In this document: piece after piece, positions 35,680 through 50,506 of the stretch | How positions within the stretch are numbered: position 1 is the first letter of the stretch | How the letters are laid out: each line of letters begins with the position of its first letter | From: Lineus longissimus | Lineage: Eukaryota > Nemertea > Pilidiophora > Heteronemertea > Lineidae | Length of the DNA: 64,000 nucleotides | Assembly: GCF_910592395.1 (NCBI RefSeq) | Contig: NC_088309.1 | Location: forward strand, 23,376,599-23,440,598 | Direction: 5' to 3' | Notes under the pieces: generated by a model | Told to the model about the DNA's origin: nothing | The model's database searches: none | What the model saw: only the letters and a program-made list of their open reading frames with translations | Translations under genes and position numbers: made by a program

Positions 35680-38600
35680 TCTCTATAAAAAGAGCTTCTT
35701 TCGGGAAAACAAGCAATGCTCTTGATTTGATGAAGTTGTGATCGCTTGCCACTTCGTGGAAACAACACTCATCAGAAACGACCGTTAGGTTAAATCTATC
35801 TCGGCAGTTGTCAATGAGGTTGAGGTATTTTTAGGCTTGTCGACAACTAGTAGATGCTCACAAATGATACCATCATTTCTTATGGTGAGTTCACACCAGA
35901 TCATCACCGCCCGCTGACGTAAATGCCGTTTTTGCGATTAATTCAGGCTGTGGTTTCCGTCGATTTCGCTAGAATCATTACATTCCACATGCAATTCTTT
36001 TCTCAGCAGGTGCTCTTCCGCTGATGATGCTGTCATTATTAATCAGTCGGTTTGGCGATAATCTTAGCTCTATAAAATAGCAAGTAGCTACATCTGAAAA
36101 AGGTTGTTGCTGGAGAGTTTTTTTCATACTCTTTGAAACCGTCGGATGACTTGGTTTCCGGTGTTGAATACTCTGGTTTACAATCACCTCTTGGGGAAGC
36201 AGATTGTGAAGCCGTGGCTAATGCAGATTTGGTTCGAGAAGCTTCGATGGGAAGAAATGCATGAATATGCCGGAATAATCTTAGTGTGCTAGCTAAAAGT
36301 TCATCGCAACGGGTGCCTTACACCTTAGCCTTCCGACATAATATTCATAGTTAAAAGTTTAGCTTCAGGGACAATTTGCACTCTGGACTTCTATTTGCAG
36401 TTATAAGAGATGGAAGTTAAGTCGTGGGAGGATTTCAAACTTTGGTTATACTCTTTCGGGAGGATCTCAACCTGATATTTTGCAACTTTTCTATGTCAGC
36501 GTCGCCCGGGGTACCAGCCTGCAACTCTATCTGCAGACTCGATCAGCCCCTGGATATGTTTGGGGAAAACATCAGCAAACGCCAACCCTGTTCTTATATA
36601 ACTTAACTACTATTTGTAAAGATATCGCATTTAACAGTCTTCTTTAGCATGTTCTGGAGGCTGCTGAACAAACGTACCAATAAATAATCCATCCATTTAG
36701 AAATACAGCCTACCAGCTGAAAGTAGGCTTCATTCTTCTTCAGACTTTCGCTTATAATGGCATCGCTTTTTGCACAAAAATATTTACGTATGAGGCACAT
36801 GTCGATCGTGGAGTTACGCCTTGATTATCAGATCAAGCACCATATACGACCGAGTAGAGACTGTCGCTGGCTGATTGGCGGGCGATAGGTTGATCGGGCT
36901 ACGATCCGTCCATCGAGGATCTTTGCTTGTCTGCATGGTCAAGGCCAGGGAGACTGGTGGTGTTCTTGCTCTTCGTGCCCTGGTATAATACACCAGTGGT
37001 TAGAACAAAGATTTGATCTTTTATAACATGACAAAAGTATAAAAGAAACAATTTTTTTTCAATGAAAGGATATTTCATATTCCAGGGTTTATTTGAAGGG
37101 TCTATATCAACTCTCTTCTTCATCTGTCAAGGTTTTGTTGAAAATACTTCTGAGAGCGGAAGAAGTAAAAAGGGCCATTTCTCTTTTCCTTTCCAATGTC
37201 TACCGGTAGCTTTTGAGCTTTTACCAGGAGCCCTCTCGAAAAGGTTTGGAAAGATTGGAAGTCAGTCTTATTAAGAGAACAAGACACGACATTGATCGCT
37301 CACGTATAGGCCGAGTAAGACAGACGCAATTAGTTCTGCAAAGAAAAAAAACACTTAGTTACATTACTGAATCGGAAGGACCTTCTCTTGTTACAAAGTA
37401 AAGCGAAACTCACAGGTGCCTTTTTGTTTCTGTTGATATTGTAACTTCAATCTTTTTGTGAGAGGGTAAGAGTAGTGACAGTCTTTGAGGACGAGGAGAA
37501 AGTCATATCATCAAGGGAAAGGTCAAAGGCGATGGCCTCGCGAACTTTTTGACGGAAGAGCAAGGAAATTATTTGCCTTATCTCCCGCCCTGTATCTTCG
37601 GTGATAAAACAAGAAGAAATTTTAAGATACAAAAATGTCATAATATGACCTAGTCACAGGAGTATTCGACGATTATCGATGGTGAGCCATCTTGATCTGG
37701 GGCAGTCAAAGTGTTTCTTTGCAATTGGTCCTCTTCTGTGAACTTCTCCTGTGACACTAAGAGCAGAAATCGACATTTTTTGCGTTCTATTTTCTTGTTT
37801 TTCCATCCGTTCTCTCTCGAAGAGCTGTCGCTGTCACTAATTGAGGCGGAAAATGAAAAAAGGACACTTCAGCGAAACATCGTGTTACTCGGACCAAACA
37901 TCTGATTGAAAGCTAAGCTTCAAGCAGAGGCAATGTCTCTTCTAGATCAATGCAATACGATATCGTTTTGGCTTTGGTGTTACGTTGAATCAGCGCAATG
38001 CATTCTCCCCGAGGGCAATGCTGTAACCCTGAAAATACCTTTCGGGTTTATAATCAAAAGGAAGAGAGAACGCGATATTTCGAGAAAGGGGAGATTGAAA
38101 TTCCTTTAAGGGTATAGATATCACGAGGCAATGATCGTCCTTCAGTTTTTAACTCAATTCTGTACTGGTCCCAATATCACGATAACAGAAACCACCACGT
38201 TGTTTGTTCCTTATACACGCTTCTAAAAAACTTCTGACAAAAATCCACGTTGATACTGCAGAAATGACCAGGGAGCAGAACATGGGTCGAAGGAAGTTGC
38301 AGAGGAAATAAGTTCATCCAAGAGCATTTGTTTGGGAACCCCTTATATCAACCCCTGTCATGATGCAGTGAATTATGGTTCCCCCAAGGAACGCTAAGTC
38401 ACCATAGAAATATCGATTCTCAAAATATATCCATTTCAGTTCAGAAAATTCCCTTGAGAACGCGCCTCATTTTTGCTCGCGATAGAATTGCTATAGTTAG
38501 TCTCTGGTACCGACTTTCCAAGGGACTTCTTATTGTCTATCTGTTGCAATGTTTGATGATAGTGATGATAATAATGCTTGACGTTCTTTTTTTCAAAACT

Positions 38601-39180
38601 CGTATATTCTGTCGACGCAATAAGCCCGGTTGAGAGGCTCCTGTACAAAAGGCATATTTACAATGTTGACAGGCTTCGAGCCAGAAAATAGTGTCTTCAG
38701 TATAAAACATATCACTAGTTTTTAGAAAAGGCAAGGAAAACAATATATATGAAAATGCTTTTTATTATCGAAATTTATAGTATTGCTTCTCCTTGTATAA
38801 ACATGGTGGCCACACTATGATATTATAAAAATTATGACATGAAAAAAGTGTCACACTTTTCTGGACCACCCTGTACATGTACATCTGTTGAAAGTCGTAC
38901 ATATGCAGTTTAAAACCACACACATGTACTTACCATTAACAAAACCACCCATCCAGCAACTTTCCTATAAATTCACCCTATATATATTGTTTACCCTGCA
39001 GCCCCTTATATTGACTTCCGCACAATTCCTCCAAACTCACCATTGTAAAGGACACTTTTAAAACACTTGCCCAAGGGGATGTCTAATGACTGTCAACTTG
39101 AAAGGGAGGCGATTATCTGTTTTCGAAACAATTCGATGGATGTCCGATGGGTCGAATATGGGATTCTTGGTGCAAATTGT

Positions 39181-39230
39181 CTCATCGTCATCATCGTCGT
39201 CGTCGTCCTGATCGTCATCGTCATCGTCAT
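39181..39230. repeat. (CAT/CGT)n microsatellite
   Basis: Imperfect trinucleotide run. On the minus strand it translates to an Asp-rich frame that is not a gene. Confidence 0.85.
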
Positions 39231-42200
39231 AAACATGGTGGTCAAGATGCTGCACTTCGGCCACCGTTGTTTCTAATCATCAGCGGGCGATATCTAAACA
39301 ACTGTGCACGAACGCACCTAGCCTTTATAACTACACAATATCACCTCCTCTTTCATCGTGCTGGCAAATACCAAGTGTCTGATACCGCAGGTCTCAGACA
39401 TGAGACTTCAAGGGAGCCGGATGCAATTTAAGATTAAGTGATAAATTTAAATATTCTTGTAGACAAAACGACGTTCTGACTAGAAATCCAGGACACTTCA
39501 AAGGAAATCTTCTCGTGGTGTATTTAATAGAGCTGTTGGTTGTTCATGACAGTACGGTAAAGTATAGTTGGACATTCCGATTACCTTGTCCATCAGGCAG
39601 GGTTTACATAGGGCTACACGATATGTACGAAGGTATTTGATATACGGTAACCACGCCAAGAGGAACAATGAAGCCAATAACTATAATATTTGAATACGCA
39701 CACACCGCCGTTAAATCAGTGTAGAAAGGGCAGAAATGTGCCCTGTCCTTCTGTTAAGACTCTCATGCTTCCTCCCCTGCCGCATTCTGAAGGAGATGAT
39801 TTCCTCAACTAGACCCCGTGCTAAATGCAGGGTTATCTTCCTCAAAACTGCATCCGATTGCCACATGAATGATGTTAAAATACAGAACATCTCGATCCAT
39901 TTAGACCGCCCACCGCAATAACTCTTGTTAATGAAACCGAATTCTTTTTCCAGTTTATCTCTCAAATTGCCTCTCGCAATAAAGGAGAAACACTATCTCA
40001 CATACTCTTCGAAACACGATTCTCGTACCAAGCCCCGACGTAAAATAACAAACCGTTTCATTCATTATCCAATTGGGAAGAAAATGACGAATATTGCATC
40101 AGTTTTCAAACAGCAGCCATTTTTCTTGAGGCTGTTCGAAGGAATACATGCATCATTGGATGAATGCTTTTCCGAAGGAAACTTGAAGTTCCTATCCGAT
40201 CTTTTTCTTGGAGCGTGACAGTTATGCATAAGTGATACAAAGTTAGCTTGAGTGTAAGATTGAGAAGTATCTATCAGCATTCTCCGAGCAGACCGAACGA
40301 TATTCTCTCTGCCAATACCGAATTCCATGACATCTACAAGATGTCCCGGATGTGTCAAAGGCGCATGGTTAGAATCAGAATCAACAGATAATTTCACGAT
40401 CGATAGTCACCACGAAACCTACAGAAAACACGCATAAAACCTGAAATTCTGCCACACACAACAGTGTGGATTCATTTTTTTGAAAGCTCCAGTTGAAAAC
40501 TTTAACTCGGAAGAATCCCATGTTTCCTTCATCTGAAATCGTTGGAGTCTCAGATGGCGTTGGATGATGATCTGTGCAATGTATGACCGTAGATAGACTG
40601 TTTTTTCTATGGCCGTTGGCGTTGGAACATTATTTATCATCTTCGCTATTTCGGCAAGCCATTCGCAGCAGCCAAAAAATCAGAGTGACATATCTTGCAA
40701 TGTTTCCTCGAAGCAATGTTTGGTCCTTATAAAAAACAGAGCACAGAAAGAGATTGTCCATTTGTTGCGTATCTGACCGGGTTGTTGTTCAGAGACGACA
40801 AGAAGCCAATACTATGTGACCTTTGGATGAATTCCTTTAGATATGTAAATGTCAGATTATTTAGATTTTAAGGTGGGTGTTAGCTTTGGATGGAGCTAAT
40901 CCCGAAGGAGACGAGCTCCTCACTTCCACTCGAATGAACAATATTTTGTACATGCACCGCATTTCATTATAATAGATGTCTTGTACAGATCGAGTCGTCT
41001 TTTCTTTATTTTACCTTTTATAGGATTAGGAAGATGTAACGAGTTTTTTAAAGTTAAAAACCTTTAAAGGATATATCTCAATCGGCTGACATCAATGACG
41101 AAAGTGAACGTCGATTAAGCTGCATTCAGTTGAAATGTTGAAAAAAGTCGATTTTTTAGGAAGACACTTCACTCTAGTAGGCAGATGCACCCGTATCGAC
41201 TATTATCTTCGTTTGATATCGTCACAATCGCCTTAATTGAGTCTACTTTATTGATTCAAAAAAAGTTTGATTCTTGTCGCTGTTGCAGGTGGAGCTTTGT
41301 AGTGTAGAAAACGCAAGTGGATAAGTGGAATCGCGTTACTTGTATCAATTAGGTGAAGAGTCATTACATTTTTCTTGAGAGTGAACACATCGCTTAAAAA
41401 ACGAAACTTCTTGCTATCAATCATTAGAAAAAAACTCAAAACCATTATTTTTTGCGATTTCTAAGTTCGTGAATCAAGGTTAAACACGAAATCGGCAAAA
41501 ATACAATAATATGATAAAGAAGTTTCAACTTGTTTGTTGGAGGTCCAACCTTCGCTGAGCCTCGTGAAATGATGTTCTTACCCGACAGATATTTCCAATA
41601 TTTCATGGTCTGGTGAAATGCATACAGCCGTATCATAATTCATCTAATTCGTTCGTTGCAAGTATCATCTTGGAGTAAAGGTTCGTGCTACCTGATACAA
41701 GGTGTTTTAATAAAACTATACCAGATTCTAAAATCCATGCTTTAAGTAGTGCGGGTCAGTGCTGTGCTAGCACAGATTCACTGAGCTCTTAAAATGTAAT
41801 ATTATTTTATTGGAACACGTTGTATGAGCAGACATGTCTTGAATAACAAACGTTGGCTGCATGCAGCATGTTCAACACGGACATTCCATTCACAGTACAT
41901 AAATATGCATATTTGTGTCACTTCGGGGATTATTTTGATAAAACTCTGAACACCCTGTGTCATTGGGTCAATGGAGACGAAGAGGACAGTAGACAGACCA
42001 GCAAACATTTACCACTTAGCTTAATGGTTTCCTAACAGTCATTATATAAGTGCATTATTGATTGCATTGGTTTCAGCTGGGCTGTTATTTTTGCTAACCC
42101 TGCTGGTTACATTGTCACGTTAGGCAATGTTGTATGGCATGACACTGTGTACACAACAGCTTTGTGTGTGTGTGTGTGTCAAGCTAGCAGCGGAACCATG

Positions 42201-44314
42201 TCCTATAATGAATTGCTCCAGCTATTTCCTCCGGGGGACATCCATATCCAATTGGCTGCCGTTCCAGTCTAAGAGACTGTTAACACTATGAGACACAGTA
42301 AACAAAGGCAACTCCTTACTGGTCATTACCTTTTCTCACGCGTTTTTTTACAAGCATTACTTGTATGCTTCTATTACAGACTTGAGAAAACATTCAAGTG
42401 ACTTTGTCTAAAAAACCCTTCTTTAAGAACGATCGAGACCTCCAACCAGTGTATGTTATCACTTTAGGAAATGTCCTAATGCCGTGTTCGTTCGTTACTG
42501 GATAACAAGATCGAGGATATAGTATTCATAATACAGAATACAGTATATCAATCCTCACGGGTCACGATAATATCAAAGTTGACAGACTATTGTCACTTTC
42601 CCTTAGGGTTTCAACACTGATGCGTCATTACTTTGCAATCAACACCTCTGTCCAGCTCTCGTCATATTACTGATAGGATTAAGCCTTTAATGCCATTCTG
42701 TGACTCTCATGTTGGGATCAGGTTTTGACACCAATGGTCCCCAGCTTCCAAGCGTCTGTAGCCATTAATCTCAGTCAACAGCCCAGGCTTTTGTGGTATC
42801 ATGGCAAAGATTGGCAATCAAGCTGGGACGAACTAAATACCATCCTCTCAACGGTCAGCAGCATAGGCTAGGGTGACATGCAACGCCGATAGTTTTATTT
42901 GACTGCGCCAAGGAACTGTCTTTTACCATTGTGGGGCGAAATTGCTGATACCCACTCGCAGATTGGACTACTTGCCATCTATAAAACCGCCTCCTTGTCC
43001 AGTCCCCCTTCTCTTTGATCGCTGCTCGTGAAATGATTTGTCATGGATCTTTAAAAATACCTATGTCTTTGACTGAAATGCCTTCCGGCTCTTGCTAAAC
43101 ACATGTAGATACTCCTGATGAACATAAACACGACATACTATAATTACAACCAGGTACCTGATGGAAGGGAATTTTGGAAAATTAATTTTGACCTGATTGG
43201 CTCGGGTAAAAAGCTACACCGCTATCACAACAAATCATTCCTGTCACACGGCACTTGTACGAAAATCCCACTGATTCACTTTGATACCAATCACTGGGGG
43301 TAAATCTCAATCAACCTTTATCCGAACACTGGCTTCAGAAAGTGCAGAAGACACGCGTTAGTATTGCTGGAGTGGCGTGGGTTTGCGTTGATTACAATTA
43401 TCCGGGGTCGACTTTTTATGATGGGAAGATTTTTACAGAGGCTATTGTGATGATTTGCATCATTTGAATGGCCTGAGACTAAAAATTCTTTCAGAAAGTG
43501 CAATAAACATAAGTGCACTTTATTTCTGTACTGATTTTGTTGATACGTTGTCAATAATCTCAATGAACATACCTCTCGGATGAATAAAACCATTCATCTT
43601 GTTGGTCAGTGGTCCGTAATTGTACAACAGCAATCACTTGGTATTGTTATCTTTGTCTTCATCTTCTAAGTAATGGTGAGCCAATAGACTTCAGTGTGAT
43701 TCCAAGATAAAAGTTAAAAGGAAAAGTGTCTAAGCCGAAACTGTCGCTGGCTGACGATTTATGAAAAAGTGATTGTGATATATGCAGGTATCGACGCAGA
43801 CATGTCTGACTTTACCGCACGTATGCCTACGGCTCTCATCATCTATGCTGAAGTGTGAATTGTGTCTTGGAGAAGAGAGAATAACAAACGGAAGGATAAT
43901 TTGATCTGTGTAAGCGTACCGTGTGTTGATTGTGTCATCTTCCTACCCCGTGGGGGGCTTCCGCTTCTGTAGACTCTGTCAAATGTCAAAGGTGGAAGCT
44001 GAGTTCGTATGCGGGGGAACAGTTTTATCATCACAGCCTCAAAAAAGTTCTTACTTCCATGGGTGACAGGCAAGCAATTATTGCTGCATCAGCAAAAGCA
44101 AGCAAACGATCTATTTCAAAGGAATACTTGTTCATGGAATGAGGCATTCGTGCCGGTTTAACGTGTTTGTTGTTCCCCATGGCTAAGTGTTTTCACCCAC
44201 TAAGACTCGGTGCTAGTTTGATAGGAAGACATAGAAGGAAGCGTGTAGATCTATTTTCATGCGTTCCAAAAATGAAACTAAAATACCGTACTAAAATACG
44301 TTCATGCACTGGTT

Positions 44315-44370
44315 GCAATGTTCATCAACTGGTGACTATATTATAGTCAGCAGATACTGATGAACATTGC
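44315..44370. repeat. Nested palindrome (13-bp outer, 8-bp inner stem)
   Basis: Outer arms GCAATGTTCATCA (44315-44327) and its exact complement (44358-44370) enclose an inner TGACTATA-T-TATAGTCA palindrome. The hairpin is 56 bases with small internal bulges. No gene context. Confidence 0.75.
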
Positions 44371-46866
44371 CTTTAAGATCCGAACAATGATGAGTCACTA
44401 GATATTTTAAATCGCTTTCCTACATGCAAATTAACACATTCTCTGTGATACAGCAACACTCTGCTAAATATAGGCATACATCTCTCAGAACATCCACTTA
44501 AAACAGTAGCAATGACGTACAAAAAATGAAAGATGCTCTGTAAGTGCCACCTTGACACCTCATCTCTTCAAAGAATTCTCGCGAGGGGAAATTGGACCTT
44601 CTTTGGCTTTTCCTGTCTGCTCCTTTCAAGGCATTAGCGACAGCAGTAATGGATGATGAGCGATTTTTTGTGGTGTTTGAAACTGTGGAAGGATTTGGGG
44701 TAACACAGCCGTTAGCCTCCGTTCCTTTATGTACTTTACGGCCTACCACGTCCGGGCTAGTCGGCCTGTGGCCTCACCGGTGATTACAAAGGTGTACGGC
44801 TCCCCAAGGCAATGCTAATGGCAATGATAATCACATTGCCCTATGGTCATCAGCCAGTTAATAGGATGATGTTGTTAACTACTAGCAAGTGGAAATGTCT
44901 GGACGACTATGATACGTACCGTAGTGTTTTGAGACGCATATATACGTCAGCAATATAAAATTGTAGAAAATCTGCACTCATCTAGATACAGTGACTGTGG
45001 TCCGTCGCGTGCGTTTGGTTTTCAATTTAGTATATCACGCATGATTAAAACTGAGAGTCAAAGATCGGGAAAGTGAATAACAAATTACCATATGTTTGCC
45101 GAGGGCAGCCAATTCTGTCTGTCTGATTCAAATCTAAACGCATACTGAGAAAATGTCTTTTCCCCGAGACCGAGCTGACTGCAGTGGATGATCTTAAGTG
45201 CATGCCAGACGCTGTTGATGAGACTGCTGTCTAATCTTACTTTTCCCTTGCAGGTATATGATTCCTGAAAAAGATATCCGTAAGGTCGACTCGAATTTCA
45301 TCGAATGTACAGGATTCCTAATGACACCTGTCTTATCTTGAATGGATTTGATATCAACGATCAGTCCGCTTCATAGCGAACTTGAAGCTTAACTGATCAG
45401 GCCAATTTCCGAATACCCTTTTAACAAGGAAACGTGCGAATGATTCGTGTTGCAATATAGTGTTCCACTCACGTTAAGAGAGAACCCATTCAACGGCAAC
45501 AATATCAACAAACTAGTAACTAATAGTGTTACGACTCCTTCGTGGAGGCGGAACTCTATTCTCACGATTGTGGTAACCTAGCATCCGTTTTTTGGTATAT
45601 CAAGTATACCAATTATTTGTACCAACTACAACTTGTGTACGACCTCACATGCCTGGGGCGAATGACCGATATTGCTCAACTGTCTTTAGCTCCAAGGGCT
45701 TTGCAAGGGAGCGTTCAATACGCGGTTCCGGTTTCAACATACATGTAGTCAGAGGCATACCAGTACTGGTAACTTTCATTACATTGTAAATGAAAAAAAT
45801 ACAGGTCTTTTACCACTTTTAAGGACATAGCGCTTGGTCAAGGAGCATTTTGGTAGAAGAAGGTGATTTCTAAATACAATTTCGGTTTTCTCTCTATTTG
45901 ATGATAAAAAAGGCAAATACGGCTAAAACGGACCCCTAATGGATCACACTCCAAATCTTTCATCATTTTCAAGAAGTACCAACACCATGCAGTACCCCGA
46001 GGCAATAATGAAATATCTTACTTTTTTGCCACAGTCATTAGTACCAATGAATTAATCACTTTCGCACATCAGGGGAATTCGAGCCTAATTCGAGCCGCTT
46101 TATCTAATATTAGTAATTGAACGCGTCTCGAGAGAGGGTGTCATCATTAGCCGAATTACCGAAAATTGTTTTCTCTCCGAAAGGTAAGAACCTCCCTCTC
46201 CGGAGGATTAGTCTCCGTTAACTCATTCGTAAGAGGGAAACGTGTTGCTTCTGAAAGGTAGTATTTGCTTGATTGTACTGCATTCACATGATAATATTGA
46301 CTACAACAATTCTGAACAAGGTTTTCTTGGATTCGATGATAGTTATTTAGTCATCAACGCACGCAAGAGAACCCGTTTGGAGAGACTGCTTTAACCCCAT
46401 GATATCTCAAAATGGAACTGTCCACTACCTCAGATTTTGGCATGTACAACATTCGTGGATTACCCAGAGGACCCTCCGTAGTGCTAAGTTACAATGTCAT
46501 TGGGATCAGTCCAAAGGGTTAAAATTAGCTCAATGTGTATTGGCCTTGACGTCATGTTACAACGTACGTTGACGAACATGTGAATCTAGCATACATGTAT
46601 CAGAAGAATTAGAATAAATACCAAGTCATTTTTTACGTCCTGCTTGTAGCAACAAGGTAGTTTCCAGTGATATTGCTTAGTGAACAAAACTGGTGATACA
46701 TGTAGAGTTACCATCATAGAGGATGAAAGGTTCTTGAATGAAACATTTTTTATCGTCAATATATTTCTTAGACCTGTAACTTGAAGCGATAATAGCCATA
46801 CCTTTCGTTCTGTTATTGCGATTGTTATCAATTGAATTACCAATCTGCCCCTTAATTATTCAAAAT

Positions 46867-49800
46867 TTTTTTTCAGATGTACATATATTTACAAAACATA
46901 TCGTCATTAACAAATTGGTTATCTGATGCTTCGCATGTGATCTAAATCAGCAGTAAGTGAAGATGTAGAGGATATACACCCATAAGTTGACTGGTTATAC
47001 CTACCAATCGTACACCACATATCGTGATGTGGATTTTGAAAAAGTATACCTTAGACTTGCAAAGGTATACCTACCCCTGCGCATGTGCATCAAGATGCAC
47101 TGGAACAATCCGAAATGTTCAATATATCACTAAGATTCAACGACGCAATTGAACATGCTTTACAAATATATCACAGTCATCATAGGTGACGCAAAACCAA
47201 ACATGCACCAGAATATCTGAACAAAAGATCATACAAAATTCCTGTACACCGCTGGTAGGCCTCCCACTCACATAGGAGCGGCCACGCAATACATGTGTTC
47301 ACCTTGTCCTCTGGGCAATTAATGACATTTAATACGTGTATTACGTTACTAGTAGGCTGCGTCATCACCTGGAGTGTTTACACTTCGGCGTGGATTAGAA
47401 TAGGTCAAAGCATGAACTTACATGTACATGTACTTCTATTCATATAGATCAATCAATGTGCTTCAATTAATTCCTTTAAAGCTGTACTTCTAACCTCTTT
47501 GTCAAGAGAGAGGTTGTCTCCAACTGAGTCAGTTAATTAGTTTTAGTGTCAAATTTAATCGTCTTCCTTGCTGAACAAAATGACTCCAAGATTTAGGACT
47601 TCTTAGGGGCATTGGCGGTACACTGAAATATCAATAAACCAGCTCCACAACTTGCAGAAGTTGGAACAAAAGTTCTAGATTTTTAATCCGGTAACGCATG
47701 CGCATGATTTTTGGGAGTCATTTTTTCATGCTGCAACAACTCAATGAGAGGCAACCTAGCATTTGCTGCTGAGCAAAAGTAAACGGTGCAAGTATCACTT
47801 AGCAACCCGTACCAATGACGAGGCCTGGCGATTGTTTTTACTGTATAGTGTGACACAACTTTGGATACATGCAGTGTTTGTGTCTGAAGCTGATCTAAAC
47901 ATTGATCAGCTGAGAATGATCGTAGTCCTGATCAAATGTATTGGATGATACTTGAAAAGTCCCAACAATATGAAAGTTCCAAGAATTTCAGACTTAGGAC
48001 AGTTAGCCCTCATCTAAATTAAGATGTTACGAAATTAAAAAAATTGTTTTGTACACGAGGCAAGGTCTGAAATATTGATTCTGTTCCTCCAGTCTCTGCC
48101 TCTATCCCAATTCCAAGTATACTCCGCCAGGTGTATTCTCCTTTCTTTGAAGAAGGTACACGGGGTCCACCGTGGGGTAATTGATCGATCAGAGGACTTT
48201 GATAACTTGCATCTTTCATAATCTCTGGGTTAGCCTTTGGCAATATTGGAACTGTTCGGCAGAAAGGTCAACAGACTGGTCCTCTTCCCAAACGATTGTC
48301 GATATAATTCTGACCTAATCCGACCAGGTGTACTTCTCGATGAATAATCAAGAGTACAGGAGAATCCCTCTCTCTGGAGTGTTTACTTGAAATTTCCAGA
48401 GACGTCCGTCATAATGACTTCCATGACAGCGTGGTGTAAAACTTTATCGATTGGTTCCAAGTTCGGTACCGAGGTTTCGAGTATTTACATGTATCATTGT
48501 TTGGATGGTACCGGTCAGGTTCCTCGCCAAATGACTGATTCGTGTATATTCCGATCAGATATAAGAATAATGACCAACACTGACCACATAATCATGTTGG
48601 TTAGCCAGGAAACGAGATACCATCTTGAAGTCGCAGTCGGGCTAACCTAATAAAAACTGAACGGAATTCTCACCGACTGTGATTTATTTTACCAAGATAT
48701 TCTATTTTCATTTTGATAACTTCAATAGCATATGTCCATTTCTTGCTTCTGTCATTGTCTTTCGTTGGTAAAAGGAGTACCAGACCAGGCGCTGGTCAAG
48801 TGGTGGATGAGCCAATCGCATGGCTATGCATGGCAATGCAGTGCTTACCTGTGCAAGGCGTTGTTATTCTGACCTTGTACAAGTGATTACAGATCATGTA
48901 TTCAAATAGGAAAGTTGGAATGCACTCTCTTGAATGCATTGAATGCACACACTTGAATTCAATAATACATTCATTGAATGCACTCACTTGAATGCATTGA
49001 ATGCACTCACTTGAATGCATTGAATGCACTCACTTGAATGCATTGAATGCTCTCACTGGAATGCATTGATACACTCACTTGAATGCGTTGAATGCACTCA
49101 TTTGAATACATTGAATGCACTCACTTGAATGCATTGAATGCACTCACTTAATTACATTAGATGCACTCGCTTGAATGCATTTTGAATTTCCAGTTCAGTT
49201 TGAACATGGTGGTTCGAACGATTTAAAAATCGTTATCGGTCGAGCAAGAAAAATATAGCTATGGTTATTTCAAACGATCAACGCATGATTCTGGTAAGGC
49301 AGATGATTTAGTTATGCCATTTCATTTAAGGTGTATTTCATCACAGGACTTTATTCTTTAGATGTTATTCCGGGGTGTTTCAGGGTATGATCATCCGTTC
49401 ATGTGCCGCAACGGCAATTGCGAGTAGGCTAATTGACCAAATTACCAATAATTGTCTCTCGACGGAAGCCCGACACTAATATGATGGCAGGTTCAACAAA
49501 ACTTCAAATCCTACCTGTAGACCGCTGATATTAGATATATGATCAGTATACTCCTCACATTCGATGGCCTATCCCGAAAATGGCTACCAAGATCACTTGT
49601 TGGTTGCCGATTTGATATATATGTTTGGGTGAGTTTATCAGCCGTCAATTGTGATGTCGCCTTGATACTAGTCTATTGACGGAAATAAGGATTACATGTA
49701 ACTAGTTTTCGAAATCCAACTGGGATACGATGGGCCCCCAGCTTCTTCGGCAACAAATCTCATAAATGATGATCCGGACTAATTGGACACTAGTTTGATC

Positions 49801-50017
49801 AATATACGCTGAGCTCAACACCCGTCAATGGTTTGTCTCAATAGTATATTGAACGTCGCCTCAGTCGTTTATTCCTTGACATGTGTCCGTCATGAGATTA
49901 GCCACAAGGCGGAAATATATTTTCTGGCTAGGTTGCGTCCTTTTGATGTTGCCAGAGAGTGCTATTGTTAAATTTATTGGTTTCCTGTCAAATCTGGCTA
50001 GGACACGCGGTTGAGGT
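46867..50017. repeat. Segmental duplication, copy A (long)
   Basis: Four blocks, 46867-47485, 47764-47996, 48412-48573 and 49895-50017, match copy B (54366-55629) in the same order and strand at roughly 95% by eye. Copy A also has three segments absent from B: 47486-47763, 47997-48411 and 48574-49894 (the last holds a 23-bp minisatellite). No protein-coding content was recognised in either copy. Copy A begins at TTTTTTCAGATGTAC, as does copy B. Confidence 0.85.
48921..49180. repeat. 23-bp minisatellite, about eleven units
   Basis: The unit CACTCACTTGAATGCATTGA plus ATG repeats at 23-base spacing (for example 48981, 49004, 49027) with increasing divergence toward the right. It lies in a part of duplication copy A that is missing from copy B. 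Confidence 0.95.
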
Positions 50018-50506
50018 GATCATCTGCTTCAACTTCCTCCACGAGCCGACGTGATAGATTGTCGCGCTTATTTATGGGTGTCTAGTCTGGCACTGACATA
50101 TTCATATAGAACCTGACGGCTCGTCTTAAGACTTGTCCGTTCCAGGCATAATCAATGCTTTTAGGATTCGCAAATTGTACCCTACTGGTACAAGAAATTA
50201 GTCACTGATCTATCCCGACTGTGGCTAACTAAGGGGAATCCCGATGCCACCCTATAGATAATTACCCAGTCTTTCTCTTGAAGAGCTTGCCTATAACATG
50301 CTTAATGAGGTTTGATGAGAGGTGACTCAGAGGCACTCGTGGTAGGATGAAAGTGGTTGGGAATTGGACAAGAGTTATTTGAGGCTGAGGTAACCATACA
50401 CATGACACCCATCCAACAGCACGAACCGCTATTGGTTCTTCCACCATTCGCCCCCAAATGCACTTTCAGTAATGCTTCTCTGCTTGTTCTCAGTCCCACG
50501 TTAGGT

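Larger units (their letters stand above)
31235..46866. other. 15.6-kb gene desert
   Basis: No conserved gene recognised on either strand apart from the possible secreted-peptide frame at 34.0-34.2 kb. It contains a (CGT/CAT)n microsatellite at 39181-39230, a (GT)n run at about 42162-42179, hairpins at 35.6 and 44.3 kb, and scattered ACATGTACATGT motifs. The next coding exon of the 24-kb GPCR could lie here but was not seen. Confidence 0.4.

Noticed and set aside
36496-36603. Opsin-like TM7 string (GKTSANANPVLI) after a good acceptor, as a possible GPCR exon
   Set aside because: The frame hits a stop exactly where Tyr of NPxxY is expected, the loop to the Lys is too short for an opsin, and there is no TM6. 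Probably coincidence.
39058-39264. Asp-rich minus-strand frame
   Set aside because: Translation of a trinucleotide microsatellite.
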